Shown: positions 21,339 through 29,562, numbered from the stretch's first letter. The stretch: DNA of 64,000 nucleotides from Rhizophagus clarus (GCA_015698045.1 BLAL01000045.1:104583-168582); one strand, 5' to 3'. Notes: generated by a model from the sequence alone, not told the origin. Program-made: numbers and translations.

Positions 21339-22637
21339 ATGGACTTATATGTGTACAATTTGGATGAGTATACCGGTGATACTAGGCAAGGAAATGAATA
21401 TGCTTCAATATGGAATTTTTGTCTTGCTGTAGCTGGTAGCTCAGGTTCTGGAAAGTCTACTATGCTTCTTAATTTACTAATGGGAGATGCAAAAGCTAAA
21501 GAGGATGGAAATCGATATATTCTTTGTGATGAAATAATCCTTATTTGTAGGTATTTAGACGAACCTAAATGGCAAATAATAAAGGATTTCTTTAATGATA
21601 ATGAAGACGTTACTTTTAGAGCGATTTCATATCACCAAATGCCGGATGTAGAAGACTTTGACCCCAAAATTGCTACTGTAGTTATATTTGAGGATTTAAT
21701 GGATGCCCCTAAAAACATCCAAGAAAAAATAACTGGATACTTTATCCATGGACGACATAAAAATATTTCGGCTATTTATGTAGCCCAAAGATTCTTTGCC
21801 ATCCCAAAAGCAATTCGAGAAAATGTAAATTATATTTCTTTACATGGTGGACATGGTAGTTTAAGTGATACAAAGCGCATCATTAGCCAATATACTAATG
21901 AGTCAGATTCTCTTGCTCCAATCATTGATGAGCTGACTTTGAGCAAAGAATTCATAGTATTTGACTTAAGACGCCCTAAAACTGACCCTTTAGCAATCAG
22001 AGTTCGATGGGATACAAGTCTTAGAACTATTATGGAATCGTCCTTGAATAACGCTTCTAAAATGATCACGTGTTCATCTAAGATTGATCTAAGATCATCC
22101 AAGAATGATTCTAGAATCATCACAGATTCATCTAAGATCGATCTAAGATCATCTAAGAACGATTCTAGAATCATCACAGATTCATCTAAGATCGATCTAA
22201 GATGTCGATTTACTTCTTATGGGCATAAGGCAATAGCTGAAGCTAAAAAAAATAATTTGTTAAAGGAATTTGCCCGAAACTTTCCTTCTCCTAAGGAATG
22301 TAAACTTTACTTAATACCAGACGCCTTATCGAAGGCAAAAAATTCAGATATTTGGGCTAGATATGTTTTTAGAGAAGCTTATGGAATAAATGATCGTACT
22401 CTTGGAGATGAGTATAAGAAATTCCTGTCCCAAGTTAAGAATGTATGTGTTACTAGAAATAATTCCCCAATATCAGTAACACCTTTTGATCGATATAGAG
22501 AACTTTTGAATGAGCGTCCTCTAAGTGACGAAAAAATAATAGAAGGTATTGAAGCACTTCTAAAACTATTCAATGATGGCTTAATGAAGAAATCTATCCT
22601 ACAAGTGGGAATTAATAGTCTATTCCATTCTTCCTGA
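21339..22637 (+). CDS. ATP: FtsK/HerA-type DNA-packaging ATPase
   Basis: 432 residues from the ATG at 21339. The Walker A loop is GSSGSGKST (33-41) and Walker B is VVIFED (114-119), followed by GRHKNISAIYVAQ (138-150), which supplies the arginine and sensor glutamine of A32-like genome-packaging ATPases. These pump DNA into capsids in Polintons, virophages and large DNA viruses. Residues about 241-296 hold an in-frame 18-residue tandem repeat (2.6 units of DSSKIDLRSSKNDSRIIT). A C-terminal domain of about 130 residues follows. It is divergent from the coiled-coil/Gag operon and its 3' end overlaps the convergent small gene by 26 bp. Fully open. Its presence implies DNA packaging, which is notable beside a Gag-type capsid gene. 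Confidence 0.9.
   Translation: MDLYVYNLDEYTGDTRQGNEYASIWNFCLAVAGSSGSGKSTMLLNLLMGDAKAKEDGNRYILCDEIILICRYLDEPKWQIIKDFFNDNEDVTFRAISYHQMPDVEDFDPKIATVVIFEDLMDAPKNIQEKITGYFIHGRHKNISAIYVAQRFFAIPKAIRENVNYISLHGGHGSLSDTKRIISQYTNESDSLAPIIDELTLSKEFIVFDLRRPKTDPLAIRVRWDTSLRTIMESSLNNASKMITCSSKIDLRSSKNDSRIITDSSKIDLRSSKNDSRIITDSSKIDLRCRFTSYGHKAIAEAKKNNLLKEFARNFPSPKECKLYLIPDALSKAKNSDIWARYVFREAYGINDRTLGDEYKKFLSQVKNVCVTRNNSPISVTPFDRYRELLNERPLSDEKIIEGIEALLKLFNDGLMKKSILQVGINSLFHSS
22062..22203 (+). repeat. 54-bp in-frame tandem repeat inside the ATPase gene
   Basis: About 2.6 copies of a 54-bp unit built on GATCTAAGATCATC and GATTCTAGAATCATCACA. Unit length is a multiple of three, so the reading frame is kept. 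The unit is itself rich in short palindromes (TTCTAGAA, GATC). It sits between the ATPase fold and the C-terminal domain, a likely linker. Confidence 0.8.
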
Positions 22638-22797
22638 AGGTGTCAAGTAACTCTTCTCTAGTCGCATTTATAGTTATAGTGCTTTTTTCCTTGCCATCTA
22701 CTACTATTCTTGACATTTTTGTTACTAGGCCAAAGGCCCTCAATACACGAGAAACACAGTTTTTGCTTAATGGATTATCTATTACAGTACAATACAT
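22612..22797 (-). CDS. Small hypothetical protein (61 aa)
   Basis: 61 residues from the ATG at 22797. It has a mixed alpha/beta look and ends in a helix-like ATREELLDTFRKNG. Its 3' end overlaps the 3' end of the convergent ATPase gene. Not recognised. It may be real because it fills the only gap between two gene blocks and has its own A/T-rich upstream region, but its short length makes it uncertain. Confidence 0.4.
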   Translation of the reverse strand: MYCTVIDNPLSKNCVSRVLRAFGLVTKMSRIVVDGKEKSTITINATREELLDTFRKNGIDY

Positions 22798-22857
22798 ATC
22801 ATAAAATACAGAAAAGGGCTCATTTATCCCCTCTACTGCATAGAAATCAAATAAAAA

Positions 22858-23172
22858 TCAATATAAAGCTTTTTCTCCTACATCCCTATCTAACTCATTA
22901 ATTCGTTTGAGTAGCCAAATCTTGATCGATTCAACATCTGGTTCAATACTATTTAACTGTTCCTCATAGTCTCGAGTAAAGGTAAAAGTAAGTTCATCAT
23001 CTAGAGAGACCGATCTATATATTTTGATTAGCTTATATATATTTTCATGTAAGCTGTCTATATTGGTACATCTTTGTACAGTTCGTCTGAATTCGATAGT
23101 AGATAGGCCTCTTCTTGGCTTGGCCAATACAAGTCCACAAACTGGGCAGTATTTTCTAATTTGCTCAACCAT
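22858..23172 (-). CDS. Small protein with a CPVC zinc-motif start (104 aa)
   Basis: 104 residues opening with MVEQIRKYCPVCGLVLAKPR, a half zinc-ribbon (CPVC); a third cysteine lies at QRCTN but no second CxxC pair is present. The rest is helical and acidic. It is on the same strand as the adaptor-like gene upstream, 57 bp away, and the short A/T-rich gap could hold its promoter. The family is unknown. It could be a regulatory or virion-associated protein. Confidence 0.55.
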   Translation of the reverse strand: MVEQIRKYCPVCGLVLAKPRRGLSTIEFRRTVQRCTNIDSLHENIYKLIKIYRSVSLDDELTFTFTRDYEEQLNSIEPDVESIKIWLLKRINELDRDVGEKALY

Positions 23173-23229
23173 TTTTTTCAGAATTATCTACATAAAAAAT
23201 GAAATTATTTAATTACCTGATTTTTATAT

Positions 23230-23814
23230 TTATTCTTTACTGCAGTCTTCACATAAATTGCTCTCAGGTATTTCGTTAAAGTTTACAGGCATTTGACACT
23301 CCCTGCATAAGGCAATGTTAAGTTCGACAAGCCTTCTTAATTGTTCCTCTCGTTGTGCTTTTTTTTCTCTTTGTCTAGTAAATTGACGTGCTTCTTCAAC
23401 CTCTTGCCTATGTCTTGGATTACACCGATCCCATTCAGCATGATGAACAGTTATATTACGTGCAGTTTCAAGGTATCCCAGTCTTACCTGAGTATCTTGA
23501 ATATACAATAAAGATGGATTAGACTGTGCGATTTCTGCATATCTTGGAGGAACAAGATAGTAATCTTCTATTATTTCATAGTCACCCATTCGAATTAAAT
23601 TATAATATGTTCTAGTTCCAAATTGAACCATACGTCCAGTACTTACATTGAGATAGCTTCCCCTTACAGAAGGAAGTGAAGGTGCAGTTGCTCTTCGAAC
23701 CAATCCACTATCAAGATAATCATATCCTTCTAAAACTAGCTGATTGAAAGTTGAACCACCAACACGAATTGTTCTGCCGGTCAATGGATTAGTAGTATAT
23801 CTATTAGCACTCAT
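23230..23814 (-). CDS. Adaptor-like protein with duplicated NP-TGR motif and zinc ribbon
   Basis: 194 residues from the ATG at 23814. The N-terminus has TNPLTGRTIRVGGSTFNQLV and, about 45 residues later, a second diverged copy with STGRMVQFGTRTYYNLI. NPxTGRxI-x-G-x-x-Y/F-x-x-L is the core of the 2-cysteine adaptor domain found in large DNA viruses and Polinton-like elements; here the flanking cysteines are absent. The C-terminus is a treble-clef-like zinc ribbon (CRECQ...CEDC). The middle is charged and coiled. A copy of the element's candidate promoter lies 18-48 bp upstream. The role is unknown; the family link points to a virus-like origin. Confidence 0.65.
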   Translation of the reverse strand: MSANRYTTNPLTGRTIRVGGSTFNQLVLEGYDYLDSGLVRRATAPSLPSVRGSYLNVSTGRMVQFGTRTYYNLIRMGDYEIIEDYYLVPPRYAEIAQSNPSLLYIQDTQVRLGYLETARNITVHHAEWDRCNPRHRQEVEEARQFTRQREKKAQREEQLRRLVELNIALCRECQMPVNFNEIPESNLCEDCSKE

Positions 23815-23831
23815 CTTTTTTTTATTGTTAC

Positions 23832-23862
23832 TTTAGTATAGGCTATATTCAATTACGATTTT
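23832..23862 (-). promoter_or_regulatory. Candidate element promoter upstream of the 194-aa gene
   Basis: On the minus strand it reads AATCGTAATTGAATATAG followed by CCTATACTAAAG, resembling the motifs before the helicase and 128-residue genes (AATTAAACATAG then TATATAGG). It lies 18-48 bp from the ATG. Confidence 0.45.
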
Positions 23863-23879
23863 TTTCTAAAAATGAAAAA

Positions 23880-24030
23880 ATCTCTAGTGACAAAGTTACT
23901 TCGTCATCAGCCTTTGCACAAAATTTTTAATAATGCCTAGTGACAAAGTTACTTCATCATCAGCCTTTTATGCAAAAAATGAATAATGCCTAGTGACAAA
24001 GTTACTTCGTCATCAGTCTTTGCACAAAAT
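23880..24030. repeat. Three ~54-bp tandem repeats with a small hairpin
   Basis: Three direct copies of a unit containing CTAGTGACAAAGTTACTTCG and TCATCAG..TTTGCA. TGACAAAG-TTA-CTTCGTCA can fold into a short imperfect hairpin in copies 1 and 3. The repeats lie in the gap between the 144-residue gene and the 194-residue gene, downstream of the former's start-side neighbour, so they could be a terminator, a replication site or a regulatory array. Confidence 0.75.
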
Positions 24031-24044
24031 TTTTAATAATAAAT

Positions 24045-24479
24045 TTATAGCTTATTACCAAGAAGTTCATCTAAGACGTCCTCAGCTTCATCTTCAGTAA
24101 GTTTACGTCTAGGTGGTGCTTCTTTAGTTTCTTTAGAAATATGTTTATATAAATCATAGACCTTTATAATTCTAAAAGCAAGATCTGGATTATTTTGATA
24201 CTTTGCTCGAATCTTTGCAGTCTTCTCATAATACGATTCTTCATTTGGCAATAATTTCTTAGCTGTATAATGAATATAGCCTTTTGGATTGTTGGCAGAT
24301 TCTATTTTCTTAATATAGTTTACATGATTCTTTATAAGATAGCTTTCTTTACCATATCCATCTTGTAAACCTGCCAATATGACACCTTTTAAAGCTTTTA
24401 TAATTTCGGCCAGATACATTTCTGGCTTGATAAAACTAGGATGCTTGTTTGTGAATGGGAATGAGTCGTCGTGTTCCAT
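24045..24479 (-). CDS. Hypothetical protein (144 aa) next to the polymerase
   Basis: 144 residues from the ATG at 24479, predicted helical, with a lysine/tyrosine-rich middle and an acidic C-terminal helix (TEDEAEDVLDELLG). It lies 36 bp downstream of the polymerase gene on the same strand, so they may share a transcript. I do not recognise the family. Its position beside the polymerase is the only hint of a replication-related role. Confidence 0.6.
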   Translation of the reverse strand: MEHDDSFPFTNKHPSFIKPEMYLAEIIKALKGVILAGLQDGYGKESYLIKNHVNYIKKIESANNPKGYIHYTAKKLLPNEESYYEKTAKIRAKYQNNPDLAFRIIKVYDLYKHISKETKEAPPRRKLTEDEAEDVLDELLGNKL

Positions 24480-24515
24480 CTTTGTACTTCTACATCTAAG
24501 GAAAAAAATATTTAA

Positions 24516-26364
24516 TTATACGGTCCATACCACTTGGTTGGCATTTTTTACATGATACTCTCCTTCTTTTTCGAATTTTAGAGCTTTTAGAGTCTTAAAT
24601 GCATCTTTAGCACAGGCTATAAGAGGAGAAGAGTTAACGTCTTCTTCTAGAATGAACCCATCAGTATGAATACATCTGACTTTATCCACATAGGGTTGTA
24701 CCATTTCAGAAATAAACTTTCGACCATGTGCTAGAAGGAATGGGGCAATTCTTGGGTATTCACCTTTAAAGGGATTACCTGGATTTGTAAATTGGAATCT
24801 CCACTGCTCTTCTCCTATTGGTACAATCAAGTCTAATACCTCACCATCTGGAAAGTCAAAAGATTTACTCGATGTTGTAAGAGTCTTGTATGTTTTCTTT
24901 CTTTGGCAAAGTGCACCCCATAGTGTATTAAGAATTCTTTTAGCTACTTGGCTAGCGATACCACCTTGATTCTTAATTTTTAAGAGAAAATCTACATACT
25001 CTCCAAAGATTACACTACCTCGAATTCGGGTTTCTTTTTCATAAATAAGGGCATTAGAGACTCCATCCTGAATTAATGTAACTTGGAGACCAAGAGCTTT
25101 GGCACGTGTAAGATCAATATGAGTATATACATTATGGTAATTATATCGAAATAGCGGGGTATCCTTTTTTTCAATACTTGCACGAAATATTCCAAAATGG
25201 CTATATCCTCGATGGTTAGTAAAGTCTTTTAAAATCTGAAACTTACCTTTACCGATAGGAAAGTTTAAAGCTGATTGCTGAATACTAGGATAAAGACTCA
25301 TTTCATCATAACTCCTTCCATATCCTTCCCAGTTATTTTGTACCCAGATAATCCCTCCCATTATTGCTTTACTTATCCATTGCGCTTCAAGTACGTCAAG
25401 GGGTTCATTAGCAGGAATACCTACACTTAATTTTTCGAATAGCCAAAGAGCCGTTCTTTTTATGTTCCAATCAAATAATGATATATCAATTGGGATGCCT
25501 AGCTTTTTCGTCTCCTGTAAAAAGGCATCTCGTTCAGCATTAATTCTGATATATGCCTTTTCCAATGATTCTTGACGTTTAGCTAGAATGAAGGAGTAGT
25601 TTTTGCTAAACTTAAGTTTTTGAAATTGCTGGACGGTAATAGACTTAATTGCCTTTCCATTATATATGTGAACTATATCATTTACTTCATTCTCCTGATA
25701 AGTTATAAACTTTTTTGGCCTTTTACATTCAAAGCTGGGATGTTTTCTATCTGGATTAAGAGCGAGGAAATAATGTTCATTAGTGAGAGTAAGGGTTATT
25801 CTTCTTTGTGCTGGACTCTTAGAGATATAGGTATGATCACCTACAACATTGATAGCAATACTTCGAGCTAATCGTTCTATTTTTTTCAATACAGACAATT
25901 GGAATAGGGTCATCTCGTGCCAAATTTAGATAATCTTTAATGTACTCAGACTTTTCAATACTTTGAGGTATATTCAAATAAGAGCCATAAGCCATTTTTA
26001 AGCACTGATAAAGACAATCATTTGTATCGCCACATCCACCTGATACTGCCGGTGAATCCCTCATATAAATGATAAAGTTATCAAATCGCTCTGGATCACC
26101 CATATTATGACCGTCAGGTGGCAATTGACTCGCATCATAGTGATCAAGTAGAGAGAAAAGGTTTGCGTCTTCTCCATTTGTAGTCCATTGACCAGGCTTC
26201 CAGTTCTCATAAGGAAGTAGGATTTGAAACTGTTTGCCTGGATATCGGGCTTTAAGTTTTTGATCGAAGTTTGCAATTCCTCTTCTAGAGAACAAACGGC
26301 CACTATACTTAACTTCTATGATGTCTGGCCTATTTGGTAAATGACGAACTAGTCTTGATAACAT
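24516..26364 (-). pseudogene. POLB: Family B DNA polymerase, frameshifted in an A7 run
   Basis: Two overlapping frames (25837-26364 and 24516-25913) are one gene: dropping one base in the A7 run (T7 at 25880-25886 on the plus strand) joins them into about 615 residues. The downstream part has motif A (YDEMSLYPS, D203 of that frame), motif B (KRILNTLWGA) and motif C as IHTDGF, which keeps the catalytic Asp but has His where the first Asp of DTD is usual. The N-terminal part holds GGCGDTNDCLYQCL, a Cys-rich signature vaguely like an OTU-type cysteine site. No 3'-5' exonuclease motif (DxE) is seen, and the protein is short for a Polinton polymerase. The break may be a real mutation, slippage decoding or an assembly error. 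Confidence 0.8.
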
Positions 26365-26442
26365 TTCTTTGAAATATATAGTATTTATTTAATTGCTAAT
26401 TTTTCGTTACTATATTTGAAAAAAAAATAAAATAACTAGCCC

Positions 26443-26865
26443 TTATAATTGATCAATTTCATCAAATGTACCATCCTCATCATAATCAGATTCGTCACCA
26501 TTGGCCTCCATACATTCACGTTCATTTATTGTGCTATGGCATTCTATTATCTGTGGTTGTAATTTTGCAACTTTATAGCCAGAAGGAGGTTCTACAAATA
26601 CAGTTTCCTTATTCTCGTTGTATCTTCTTAGATAGTCGGCAAGTTCACAATATGATATTTGCCTATCCACCTCATCATTATATTTGATCCATTCTTTTAG
26701 CTTATCTATGGCATCACCAAATTGGACGAGATACAGATTATTTCTTCTTACAACCTTATCAAATTCCTCCAATTCGGCTAAGAGTAATTCCCAGTCATAT
26801 TGAGCTTCTTCATCCATATATTTAGCCCAGCATTCTTTGGCTATAGAATATAGCTCATTTATCAT
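26443..26865 (-). pseudogene. 3' portion of the helicase gene, separated by a MITE
   Basis: This 140-residue frame starts exactly where the MITE ends and has no upstream region of its own. Removing the MITE plus one target copy (157 bp) puts it in frame with the helicase at 27005-28942 (frame check: 1 mod 3 becomes 0 mod 3 after 157 bases). It encodes the acidic helical C-terminal tail of a protein of about 780 residues. By itself it might be translated from its ATG at 26865, but originally it was not a separate gene. Confidence 0.8.
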
Positions 26866-26866
26866 A

Positions 26867-27021
26867 TGGGTCTTTGCAATAGAAAGGTACGAAACTCAAA
26901 AAAAAATAAAAATTTAATTAATATTAAATTTACACTTATTTTAGTATAAAAACATAATTAGCATATAAAGTAAATTTAAAAAATTTTTTGAGTTTCGTAC
27001 CTTTCTATTGCAAAGACCCCA
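26867..27021. mobile_element. 155-bp MITE inserted in the helicase gene
   Basis: Inverted ends of about 35 bp (GGGTCTTTGCAATAGAAAGG then TACGAAACTC) flanked by TA, or equally by ATAT because the junction is palindromic. The ends match those of the 6.6-kb transposon at 37745-44319 for the first 20 bases. The interior is A/T-rich with no coding capacity. The insertion supplies the last four codons and stop (GSLQ-stop) of the shortened helicase frame. Confidence 0.88.
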
Positions 27022-28942
27022 TATCATCACGAGAATTCTTGTACCAGGGCTTTATGTGGTCATATTTATGTCTATCTATCCATTCCCAATATTTGGCGGT
27101 ATTCATTTTAGGCATAGGATCTGGATTAGCTTTTTGAACTGACTTTAGGTCTTGCTTTGGTAATTCTTGTGGTGTAGATGGTTCGATTGGTTTAGAAGAA
27201 CCAGGTATTCCGTATGGTTCTGGCTCTATCTCTGGTTCTTCCTTTACCTCTGGTTCTTGCTCTGGTTTAGCTGAAGCTGATATGAGATTATTTAGTTCCA
27301 TTAAATAACCATCTATTAGGTTTTCAAATTCTGAAGCAGTGAATTCAGATGATGGAGAAGTCGCATCTTCTTCTTCTACTTCTACCTTTAGATGTGCTGG
27401 CTTTGGAGGAACTGGTGGTGGACTTTTCTTTTGCTTATTTGGTATATCAGCTCCAATTTGTGCTAAGAACTGATCGAGAGCTTTGGAGTCAGATATGGAT
27501 TTCTTAGAAATATCAACCCCCTCGATATCAATCTCATCAGTTTCATGAATCCAGTTATTGCTAAGATATTTCTTGTATAAAGTCTCTCTAGATAAGTTGT
27601 AAACTCTAGTACGCTTTCCATCAATATAAACTAAGTTGCTAGTCATATTTAGCTCACTTGATAATGTTCTTGAAATTACAACTTTAGATAAGGGTGTAAT
27701 TCTTCTATTTTCACAGTAGCTCATATAGGTGGCGTACAATATGTGAACTGGTAAGAATGTAGTAGTATAATCAGCCTTTGCTATATACGTCTCCTTTATA
27801 AATTGAAACAAAGGTGGAAGAGTAGATACAATATGCTCTTGCTTAGATGCAGTCATAGGAGGTGGGTTGCCATTAAAATCTGGATATTTATCGGCAATAG
27901 CTTTTAAGTAAGCATAGAAAGCCTCACCTACTCCTGGATATTTCATTGCATCACCTAACTGTTTGAAATATTGCAAATCTCCTTTTCGAGCAGGTGAGAC
28001 GTCTAGGAAAACTGTTCGTCTATCATCATTCTCAACTCTAAGAGCATTTTCATTAGTGAGAACGATAGTAGACATAAAGTTTTTATATTGGGTAGGTGTT
28101 TTATATTTTTCATGAATTTCAATAGTATCGCTAGTAACTTTATCTTTAAGAGCGCGATATAATGAATTCCATTGGCTTTTTTCTGTTGGCATTTCTTCAA
28201 GTAAAAGGAGTATTTTACCTAATAATTGCCCGTTAAAACTACCCAAAATTGTTTCAGGATCGCTCGTCTTATAGACTAGCTGAGTACCTAAAACATAACG
28301 CTGGATAAAATCAGTTATAATACCTTTACCCCAGTCTTGACCTGATTTAAGATAAAGAATCGAATACATTTTTCTACCAGTAGCCATACCAGCAAACCAT
28401 TTGATAATGTATTCAGTTACATTCCAATCTCCTGAACACCAGACATTCCGAATATGAGTAAATATGATTTTGACTGCCTGATGAATATTGGCTGAAAAGT
28501 CTGTTAAAGGACGTAATTGATGCAAGAAACCTGGGAAAATGTTAAGATAGAGTTGACCTTGAATCCTATAAATACGTTTCTTTGCAGGATCACAAGTTGC
28601 TACACATATTGAAGAATTATCATATATAAACCATTTAGCAATATTAAATTCTGTTTTCGTTGGAAGCTGTTCAGGATTAGATTGCTTAAAGAAGGTTTTA
28701 GTTATAGGACGAATAAGCATACTAATATTTTTCATGGGAATATGCTCAAAATTCTTAATATTAGGTCGCCACATAAATACACCATGTGGATTGGAACAGA
28801 GAATAAAGTAACTGCAAATATATCGCTTTGCTTTTGTAATGTCATCTAAACTGTTTACCTCTCTGATAAGCCGTTTTAGTATATCAATACTGTATGCTTC
28901 TTTAGATTCACCGAATTTTGAGATTACTACTTGGTTACTCAT
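27005..28942 (-). CDS. SF3 (D5-like) primase-helicase, truncated by MITE
   Basis: 645 residues from the ATG at 28942. Superfamily 3 helicase motifs: Walker A SGQDWGKGI (200-208), Walker B ILLLLEE (244-250), motif C IVLTNEN (293-299) and arginine finger DDRR (306-309). This is the DUF5906/D5-type ATPase of virophages, phages and Polinton-like viruses, which unwinds DNA at replication. The N-terminal 190 residues could carry a primase-related domain but lack a clear active-site motif. Residues about 480-600 are a proline/glutamate-rich linker. The last four codons come from the inserted MITE, and the original tail lies at 26443-26865. The helicase core is intact, so the shortened protein might still work. 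Confidence 0.88.
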   Translation of the reverse strand: MSNQVVISKFGESKEAYSIDILKRLIREVNSLDDITKAKRYICSYFILCSNPHGVFMWRPNIKNFEHIPMKNISMLIRPITKTFFKQSNPEQLPTKTEFNIAKWFIYDNSSICVATCDPAKKRIYRIQGQLYLNIFPGFLHQLRPLTDFSANIHQAVKIIFTHIRNVWCSGDWNVTEYIIKWFAGMATGRKMYSILYLKSGQDWGKGIITDFIQRYVLGTQLVYKTSDPETILGSFNGQLLGKILLLLEEMPTEKSQWNSLYRALKDKVTSDTIEIHEKYKTPTQYKNFMSTIVLTNENALRVENDDRRTVFLDVSPARKGDLQYFKQLGDAMKYPGVGEAFYAYLKAIADKYPDFNGNPPPMTASKQEHIVSTLPPLFQFIKETYIAKADYTTTFLPVHILYATYMSYCENRRITPLSKVVISRTLSSELNMTSNLVYIDGKRTRVYNLSRETLYKKYLSNNWIHETDEIDIEGVDISKKSISDSKALDQFLAQIGADIPNKQKKSPPPVPPKPAHLKVEVEEEDATSPSSEFTASEFENLIDGYLMELNNLISASAKPEQEPEVKEEPEIEPEPYGIPGSSKPIEPSTPQELPKQDLKSVQKANPDPMPKMNTAKYWEWIDRHKYDHIKPWYKNSRDDMGSLQ

Positions 28943-28989
28943 TGTTGGTTAGATACTTTACTACAAGATTTGTTTAATTTATTTTTTTG

Positions 28990-29020
28990 ATACCTATATA
29001 CTAACTATGTTTAATTACGA
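28990..29020 (-). promoter_or_regulatory. Candidate element promoter upstream of the helicase
   Basis: Minus strand reads TCGTAATTAAACATAG, then TATATAGGTATC, 48-78 bp before the ATG at 28942 and directly inside the right terminal repeat. It is the closest match to the motif before the 128-residue gene. Confidence 0.5.
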
Positions 29021-29557
29021 TTTTTTTCAGGTACGGTATTCTATGGATAGGTCCTGTAATATCGCCACTTCTTAGGCATAGCCCAATATCGATGACTAAT
29101 ATGAGGATGGTATGGGGGGTATATATAGGGGATCATACTAGGTATTGGGGTATTTTTCACATATCGTATTGGGCTTGGTGAGGCGTTTGGATCTGTTCTT
29201 GTGGACGGAACAGATTGGAACGAATGGAACAGATCAGGTACCCGAATTTTAAAAGTTTTTTCTGGGAAAGGTGATCTGATTTTTTTTTTATTTTATCTGT
29301 TCCATCTGTTCCATCTGTTCCATATCCTTATTTTTTCTTTATTCTTTATTTTTACTTTGTTCTTAGTATATTTGTATAGAACAGATGTATGGAACAGATC
29401 GGAACAGATGGAGGTATGGTATTTATCCATGGTATTGTTAGAGATGCGCTGTAAGGCGCTGGAGCCTAACTGGAAAGGGATCTGGTAGGGTTTCACCACG
29501 GAGGGGTGGATGTATAGGGGCTTTAGCCTCTGCTGGGCGCAGCCCGGTACCGATGAC
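29021..29557 (-). repeat. Right terminal inverted repeat of the 14-kb element
   Basis: Inverse of 15532-16000 with several small insertions (notably about 33 bp near 29130-29165). Ends CCGATGAC next to the AGTAT duplication. It carries the same ATCTGTTCC series, three in tandem near 29296-29323. Open frames here are by-products of repeat composition. Confidence 0.9.
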
Positions 29558-29562
29558 AGTAT

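Larger units (their letters stand above)
15532..29557. mobile_element. 14-kb Polinton-like DNA element with retroviral Gag-protease module
   Basis: Complete element with about 0.5-kb inverted repeats and a direct duplication AGTAT (15527-15531 and 29558-29562; the match can be stretched to CAGTATG because the next bases are complementary). In order it carries: a decayed Gag-like fragment, zinc-ribbon protein, chromodomain integrase, two small proteins, retropepsin-like protease, Gag, coiled-coil protein, FtsK/HerA-type ATPase, small zinc-motif protein, adaptor-like protein, an unknown protein, family B DNA polymerase and SF3 helicase. Polymerase, ATPase, helicase and integrase are the hallmark set of Polinton/Maverick and virophage-like elements. 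Major and minor jelly-roll capsid genes and the adenovirus-type protease are not seen; Gag and an aspartic protease stand in their place. No reverse transcriptase frame is present. Polymerase and helicase genes are broken in this copy. Confidence 0.88.

Noticed and set aside
15532..29557. Full LTR retrotransposon as explanation of Gag, protease and integrase
   Set aside because: The ends are inverted and not direct repeats, no reverse transcriptase/RNase H frame exists, and the integrase is on the opposite strand from Gag and protease.
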